Shown here piece by piece: positions 15,261-19,719 of a DNA stretch of 19,719 nt. The position numbers and the translations under genes were made by a program. Each line of letters starts with the position of its first letter. The first letter of the stretch is position 1. Source of the stretch: JAJPJX01 sp964568355 (GTDB lineage: Bacteria > Acidobacteriota > Terriglobia > Bryobacterales > Bryobacteraceae); assembly GCA_964568355.1 (NCBI GenBank), contig CAZMRK010000862.1, positions 1-19,719 of the forward strand, given 5' to 3'. The notes under the pieces were generated by a model. It was not told where the DNA came from, did not search any database, and was given only the letters and a program-made list of their open reading frames with translations.

Positions 15261-15289
15261 TTGCATCTCTGCGACTGTGGTGCTACGCT
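15261..15289 (+). promoter_or_regulatory. Candidate promoter of padR-ADOP pair
   Basis: TTGCAT and TACGCT are separated by 17 bp and lie about 34-62 nt upstream of the PadR ATG. Each hexamer is only half-consensus, but spacing and location, right after the palindrome at 15232-15246, are suitable. Confidence 0.3.
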
Positions 15290-15322
15290 TTCTTGTGGGC
15301 ATCCCAACAGGGAGTGACCGAC

Positions 15323-15667
15323 ATGAAAGAAAGCAACGCAGTCTGGCAAGGTACGCTGGCAATCATGGTGCTCAAGACGCTCGATGTCTTGGGCCCACAA
15401 CACGGGTATGGCATTGCCCGGCGCATCGATCAGATCAGCGGCAACCTGCTCTCAGTCAATCACGGAACGCTGTACCCGATTCTGTTGAAACTGGAGCAGG
15501 AGGGGTCAATCACCTCGGAGTGGGGCGTTTCGGAGAACAACCGCAAGGCTAAGTTCTATCGGCTGACAAAGCCGGGCAAGAAGGCTCTTGCGGCGGAGAA
15601 GCGCCAGTGGGAGCAGGCGACAGAGATCGTGGGCCGCTTCTTCGCGCTGGAGGGCGAAGTGAAGTGA
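15323..15667 (+). CDS. PadR family transcriptional regulator
   Basis: A 114-residue winged-helix repressor. 'QGTLAIMVLKTLDVLGPQHGYGIARRID' (9-36) is the classic PadR start, followed by 'VNHGTLYPILLKLEQEGSITSEWG' (recognition helix and wing) and 'RKAKFYRLTKPGKKALAAEKRQWE'. The length fits the short PadR form with a single C-terminal dimerisation helix. The ATG at 15323 is preceded by AGGGAGTGA and matches where family homology begins; the longer frame starting at 14849 only adds the unrelated TIGR03437 remnant. Its TGA overlaps the GTG of the permease gene (GTGA), so the two are translationally coupled. In Acidobacteria PadR genes commonly accompany such permeases, and it probably represses this pair in response to an unknown ligand. 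Confidence 0.92.
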   Translation: MKESNAVWQGTLAIMVLKTLDVLGPQHGYGIARRIDQISGNLLSVNHGTLYPILLKLEQEGSITSEWGVSENNRKAKFYRLTKPGKKALAAEKRQWEQATEIVGRFFALEGEVK

Positions 15668-18405
15668 AAGCCTTGCGCCGCGGGTGGCGCCGCCTGGCCG
15701 GCAGCATGACCGGCGGGAAGCGCGAAAACGAACTCGCCGACGAACTCCAATCCCACCTGGAGATGCTCATGGACGACAACATCCGCGGGGGCATGACGCC
15801 CACAGAGGCCCGCCGCGCGGCGCTGCTGCAATTCGGCGGCCTTGATGTTGCGAAGGAGAATTGCCGGGACCAGCGTGGGCTTCCGTCCCTTGATTCGTTC
15901 TGTCAGGATATCCGCTACGCGCTGCGCGGCATGAAACGGAACCCCTTGTTCACGGCCATCGCCGTAGCCTGCCTGGCATTGGGCATCGGGGCAAACACGG
16001 CCGTATTCAGCCTGGTGAACGCCGTGATGCTGCGCGCCCTTCCGGTGAGCCATCCGGAGCAATTGGCCTTTTTTTCATATTCCGACCCGGGGGGCGACAT
16101 GAGGGCGGTGCGCCGAACGATTACCGGCTTCAGCAAGGCGGCCTTCCCGTATGCCACATACGAAATGTTGCGAGACCATGCACGGACTTTGACTGGCGTG
16201 TTCGTGTACACATCGGCCGGAATCGAAAGCAATGGGATGACGGTAGATGCTGCCGGGCGGCCGTTTACCGCGGATGGAGAGATGGTGACCGGAAGTTACT
16301 TCCCCGTGTTGGGGGTTTCGCCGGTTCTCGGGCGTGCGATCCTCGACAGTGATCTAAATCCGAACGCCCCGAGCGCCGTAGTCATTAGCTACAAGCTATG
16401 GGCTCGCGAGTTCGGCGGGCAGAGTTCGGCAATCGGCAGGAGCATCCGGGTAAACACGGAATCGTTCACGATCGTGGGTGTAGCACCGCCTGGATTCGCG
16501 GGGCTGAGCAGTCCGGTTCCGGACCTGTGGTTTCCGCTACGCCCATCGCCTGCGGTGAGGCCCTGGGCTTCGCGGGCAAAGGCGGACGCGTATTATAGCG
16601 ACAGCCGTTGGTGGTGGTGCACCCTAGGCGGCCGAATGAGACCAGGCGCAACGTTGCTCCAAGTTCAAGCGGAGGCGGAATATCTATACCGGCGGAGCAT
16701 CACGGCAGAACCCAGCAACGCTCCGGCACGTCTGCCCGTGCTGATCGCTTCAAATGCCAGCCCTGCTTTTCAAAGCATACGGAAGGCGTTCGCTACACCA
16801 CTTTACATTCTGCTGGCGTCGGCGATCCTGATGCTACTGATGGCGTGCGCTAACTTGGCGGCCTTGCTCCTAGCCCGTGCCAAGGCGCGCCAAAAAGAGA
16901 TTAGTATCCGATTGGCGATCGGTGCCGCGCGGGCCCGGGTGATCCGGCAATTACTAACGGAGAGCGTCGTGCTGTCTGCGGCGGGCGGAGCTTTGGGTCT
17001 GCTGCTCGCATGTTGGGGCGCGCCCGCGCTGCTTCGACTGATCGTCGGAAGCCGGCTGACGACTCCGCTCAATGTCAGCCCTGACGGCGCTGTACTGGCC
17101 TTCACCGCGACGGCCTCGGTCGCCACCGGCATTCTCTTTGGGCTGACACCCGCCGTTTGGGCCGCCCGAGAAGACCTGGCACCGCAATTGAAGCAGGCTA
17201 CTGCTTCCGCTACCTCGCGCGGCACAGTGGGAAGGGCGCTGGTGATGGCGCAGACCGGGCTCTCGGTGGTATTGCTATTCGGGGCTGGCCTGTTTCACGG
17301 CACTCTTCGGAACCTGAGCGGACAAAATCTCGGCTTCGATCAGGACAACCTGCTGTTGTTCGACGTGGACCATGTTCGTAGCGGTTACACAGGCGCCAGC
17401 GGCATGGCGCTGCACAATCAAATCGCGGCGCGAATCAGTAGACTCCCGGGCGTGGTTTCCGCAACCTATGTGCAGGAGGCACTGCTCTCCGGGTTTCACA
17501 ACACTACGCTGACTGCAACCGATGCCGCGCCGAACCTGATGAGTACACAGCCCGACGACTACTATAACCGTGTGGGACCGGGATTCTTCAACACGATGCG
17601 TATGCGCATCCTGCTCGGCCGGGACATCGAGTTGCGCGACACGAACGGAGAGCATCCGGCAGCGGTCGTGAACAGAGCCTGGGTGCGGGCGCACTTTCCC
17701 AAGGAGAATCCGGTGGGCCACCGCATTAGTTCAGGCGGGGGGCTATTCGATCCGCGGCAAGCCTACGAGATCGTTGGGGTTGCAGAGGATGCCAAGTACA
17801 ATTCCATGCGGGACGCGCCCCCGCGAACAGTGTACATCGCCTACGGCGCCAAATGGGACCGGGCGCGCCGCATGTGTTTCGCGGTCCGCGTCGCAGGGTC
17901 TCCAGGCGCGCTTGTGGCACAGGTGACGGACGCAGTTCACGCGGTCGCCCCCGGCCTGCCGCTTTACAATGTGAGGACGCAGCACCAGCAGATCGAAGAA
18001 GCTATGGGTGTGGAAAGAATACTCGCTCGCGTGTCGAGCTTCTGCGGTGCTCTAGCGCTACTGCTGGTTGGGATCGGCGTATATGGAACCCTGTCCTACA
18101 CGGTGGCGAGGCGGACCGGCGAGATCGGGATTCGAATGGCTCTGGGCGCCCGCCGCACAGCGGTAGTGTGGATGATCCAGCGCGAATCACTGGCCGTCAC
18201 CGGCATCGGTCTGGCTGCTGGCCTGCCCACCGCTTTCGTGCTATCGCGCTTCGCCGAAAGCGCATTGTTTGGCATTGCTTCTCATGATAGCGTGACGATC
18301 GGGGCAACTGTGGGAATGTTAGTCGCAATCACCGCCATATCCGGATTCTTACCCGCGAACCGAGCCGCGCGAATAGACCCTATTCGGGCTCTGCATCATG
18401 AGTGA
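15664..18405 (+). CDS. ADOP-type MacB/FtsX ABC transporter permease
   Basis: A 913-residue permease without an ABC ATPase gene beside it, matching the acidobacterial duplicated orphan permease class. Residues 20-80 form the helical prefix ('ELADELQSHLEMLMDDNIRGGMTPTEARRAAL'). TM1 is at 94-122, then a MacB-like periplasmic core domain. A first FtsX unit (about 379-500) contains 'EISIRLAIGAARARVIRQLL', then TMs at about 476-500 and 521-545, a second periplasmic domain, and a final FtsX unit (786-905) with 'TGEIGIRMALGARR', ending 'ANRAARIDPIRALHHE' as is usual. I chose the GTG at 15664 because it overlaps the PadR stop (GTGA) and has GGAGGG upstream; a start at 15607 would read deep into padR. 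The substrate and partner ATPase are unknown; a MacB-like export or stress role is inferred. Confidence 0.93.
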   Translation: MKALRRGWRRLAGSMTGGKRENELADELQSHLEMLMDDNIRGGMTPTEARRAALLQFGGLDVAKENCRDQRGLPSLDSFCQDIRYALRGMKRNPLFTAIAVACLALGIGANTAVFSLVNAVMLRALPVSHPEQLAFFSYSDPGGDMRAVRRTITGFSKAAFPYATYEMLRDHARTLTGVFVYTSAGIESNGMTVDAAGRPFTADGEMVTGSYFPVLGVSPVLGRAILDSDLNPNAPSAVVISYKLWAREFGGQSSAIGRSIRVNTESFTIVGVAPPGFAGLSSPVPDLWFPLRPSPAVRPWASRAKADAYYSDSRWWWCTLGGRMRPGATLLQVQAEAEYLYRRSITAEPSNAPARLPVLIASNASPAFQSIRKAFATPLYILLASAILMLLMACANLAALLLARAKARQKEISIRLAIGAARARVIRQLLTESVVLSAAGGALGLLLACWGAPALLRLIVGSRLTTPLNVSPDGAVLAFTATASVATGILFGLTPAVWAAREDLAPQLKQATASATSRGTVGRALVMAQTGLSVVLLFGAGLFHGTLRNLSGQNLGFDQDNLLLFDVDHVRSGYTGASGMALHNQIAARISRLPGVVSATYVQEALLSGFHNTTLTATDAAPNLMSTQPDDYYNRVGPGFFNTMRMRILLGRDIELRDTNGEHPAAVVNRAWVRAHFPKENPVGHRISSGGGLFDPRQAYEIVGVAEDAKYNSMRDAPPRTVYIAYGAKWDRARRMCFAVRVAGSPGALVAQVTDAVHAVAPGLPLYNVRTQHQQIEEAMGVERILARVSSFCGALALLLVGIGVYGTLSYTVARRTGEIGIRMALGARRTAVVWMIQRESLAVTGIGLAAGLPTAFVLSRFAESALFGIASHDSVTIGATVGMLVAITAISGFLPANRAARIDPIRALHHE

Positions 18406-19170
18406 ACCACACGCTTCCAGTTGGGCTGCTCGACCCGCTGGTCCACCAACAGCGTAGGTTTTACACGGCGACCGTACACCAGGAGTTCAGAATCCTCTCT
18501 CACATGCTGAACGTCGCGGTCAAGCGGAAGCGATTGGGAGACAATCCCTGTCGGGCGGTGGAATTTCCGGTTTCAGTTTCGAAATCGACACCGAAACCTC
18601 ACTACGTGACGGCGTCCGAGCAGGCGAAGATCGAAGCCGCCGCGCCCAACTATCTCCGGAACATCATTGTGGTCGTCTCGGAGAACTCCACTAAAAGAAA
18701 GAACTCCTTCCAATGTGGAGGAACTGGTCGATCTCGACAACCTGGTTGTCCACGTTGCCGACTCGAAAACCACAGCCGGTATCGGCGATATGCCGATGAC
18801 CCCTGCCGCCCGAGACGCCTTCCGGCGCCAGATCGAGGAAACCCGCGGGAACCCTTACCTGTTTCCCAGCCCAAAGCGAACGGCAACCAAGCCGTACATG
18901 ACCAACCTCCGCAAGGCCTGGAACCAGACACTGAAGCGCGCCAAGATTCCGCACTTCACCCGCTACAAGCTTCGTCACACCTTCGCCACGCGGCTGAGTG
19001 CGGGCGGCGTAGCCGATCACATGGTGACTCAGATGCTGCGGCAGACCGACGCCGAGGTGTTCAAGCTCTACAGTCAGGCCAAGTTGGGAATAATGCGGGA
19101 GGCATTAGCCAAGCTGGACCGCGATGCCAACGAGCGGGACTCGAATCTTCGCACGGGCACCCTCGATTGA
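18402..19170 (+). pseudogene. Truncated, frameshifted tyrosine recombinase (phage-type integrase)
   Basis: Two frames together encode one integrase. The first (18402 to about 18690) gives the end of the core-binding domain ('TATVHQEFRILSHMLNVAVKRKRLGDNPCRAVEFP') and 'YLRNIIVVVSE'. The second (about 18690 to 19170) continues with 'LKERTPSNVEELVDLDNLVVHVADSKTTAG', 'YKLRHTFATRLSAGGVADHMVTQMLRQ' and the nucleophile Tyr in 'FKLYSQ' (codon 19069-19071). The frames meet at about 18681-18695, just where the 'TGLR' box with the first catalytic Arg should be, and that box is lost. The N-terminal arm-binding part is missing too; the frame simply begins at a GTG overlapping the permease stop. The protein should be about 350 residues or more, so this is an inactive relic, lying 95 bp from a tRNA-Pro fragment. 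Confidence 0.82.
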
Positions 19171-19265
19171 GCCCATTTTATTCACATTTTTCGTACGGTC
19201 GGAGGTTGCAGGATGCTCAGTATCGAAATCAGTTGTTGGAATGAAAGGAGTTGGATAAGGTTGGC

Positions 19266-19310
19266 TGGTCGGGCCGCCGGGATTTGAACCCGGGACCTCT
19301 TGCACCCCAA
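19266..19310 (-). other. 3' half of tRNA-Pro(GGG), probable integration (att) site
   Basis: On the minus strand these 45 nt fold as the 3' half of a tRNA: anticodon loop TTGGGGT (anticodon GGG, proline), 3' anticodon strand GCAAG, variable loop AGGTC, perfect T-arm CCGGG-TTCAAAT-CCCGG, acceptor strand CGGCCCG, discriminator A and encoded CCA. The match to tRNA stops at the 5' edge of the anticodon loop: the next 5 nt (TCGGC) do not pair with GCAAG, and no D-arm is present. Element insertion by tyrosine recombinases often crosses over in the anticodon loop and leaves exactly such a 3' copy. The neighbouring recombinase relic supports this reading. Confidence 0.75.
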
Positions 19311-19719
19311 GCCGAACTCGGTCACGGGAGGAAGCGGCCTGTTTTCAAGTAGTTGCAGGTTAAGAAGTTGTCGATCCCCTGTTGAAGGCTGTTGAAGCCG
19401 GTTGAATCGTGGGGAACTCCGCAGCTACAAAATTATCTACATTTTCGGCGCACGGACTCTGTTTCGGAGAACCGGCAAATCCGCGAAGATTCACCCGCGT
19501 AGTCGCCATCCGGTACGACGACTTCGAATTTCCGAGCATACTTCCGGATGGTTTCACCGGCAACAAGCCTGAATCCCCCGAACGTCGTGTGGGGCCTGTT
19601 TCCGGATCGCCGACAACCCGCTCGGAACGGCAAACCACGTCCACGAGTAGGTGTAATTCGGCCATTTTGGGGTTGTACTCCCCTAGACCGCTTTCCGAGA
19701 CCGCGCTCACGTTATAGAC
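19311..19719. other. Region right of the tRNA fragment, no gene recognised
   Basis: These 409 bp contain several open frames on both strands, none with a ribosome binding site plus recognisable motif. A minus-strand frame at 19360-19710 (116 codons) and another at 19433-19633 are the most protein-like, but neither matches a family I know. The only ordered structure seen is the 10-bp-phased GTTGAA repeat near 19381-19406. Composition does not obviously differ from the rest of the window. Confidence 0.35.
19381..19406 (+). repeat. Three GTTGAA hexamers in exact 10-bp phase
   Basis: GTTGAA begins at 19381, 19391 and 19401, the first two extended to GTTGAAG. One repeat per helical turn would place three protein contacts on one DNA face, as with excisionase or integrase arm sites or short iterons. 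It lies 71 bp from the tRNA fragment. Function is speculative. Confidence 0.4.

Noticed and set aside
14849..15667. 272-residue TIGR03437-PadR fusion protein
   Set aside because: A good ribosome binding site and the PadR family start lie at 15323; the upstream part is a fragment with no start signal and a non-homologous linker.
18700..19244. C-terminal part of the frame beginning at 18402
   Set aside because: After about 18690 this frame is Arg/Pro/Ser-rich noise, while the integrase catalytic domain continues in the next frame to 19170.
19266..19341. A complete but degenerate tRNA, since CAGGCCG (rc of 19335-19341) could pair with the acceptor strand
   Set aside because: Six of seven acceptor pairs form, but there is no D-arm, no U8, no GG in a D-loop, and the anticodon stem mispairs; the match is probably chance.

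Overview
The window reads as chromosomal DNA of an Acidobacteriota member, most likely Bryobacterales / Candidatus Solibacter-like. Three things point there: a remnant of the Solibacter C-terminal domain (TIGR03437, 'VNAAS...APGELISIYGSNLG'), a PadR regulator overlapping a large MacB/FtsX permease of the acidobacterial ADOP type, and a tyrosine-recombinase lineage that I recall as common in this group. The assignment comes from recognised motifs, not from a database search.

Layout from left to right. (1) 19-1282, plus strand: a small MscS-type channel, then a secreted beta/gamma-crystallin (I36-like) protein. (2) 1532-11397, minus strand: a five-gene operon transcribed leftwards. It starts with an RraA-family protein, followed by a periplasmic adaptor lipoprotein (ATGA overlap), two very similar RND permeases in tandem, and a TolC-type outer membrane channel. 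Together these encode a complete tripartite efflux pump with two permeases. (3) 11699-13743, plus strand: a NarX/DegS-type histidine kinase and a NarL/FixJ response regulator (ATGA overlap), diverging from the efflux operon across 301 bp that carry a 12-bp palindrome and a spaced direct repeat. (4) 13750-14522, minus strand: a degenerate receiver protein coupled (ATGA overlap) to a small membrane protein, convergent with the response regulator. (5) 14828-18405, plus strand: a broken TIGR03437 domain, then PadR and the ADOP permease (GTGA overlap). (6) 18402-19719: a frameshifted, truncated tyrosine recombinase, then the 3' half of a tRNA-Pro(GGG) broken exactly at the anticodon loop, then 409 bp with no gene I can identify. 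This end looks like a junction left by integrative elements at a tRNA gene.

The observations I consider most worth checking are the altered charged residues in the transmembrane proton relay of both RND permeases (TM4 Arg/Asp/Asn with TM10 Asp/Ser, instead of Asp-Asp with Lys), two extra TM5 aspartates in only one paralogue, the RraA-family gene heading the pump operon, and the tRNA-fragment/recombinase geometry, which predicts another element and an intact tRNA-Pro to the right of the window.
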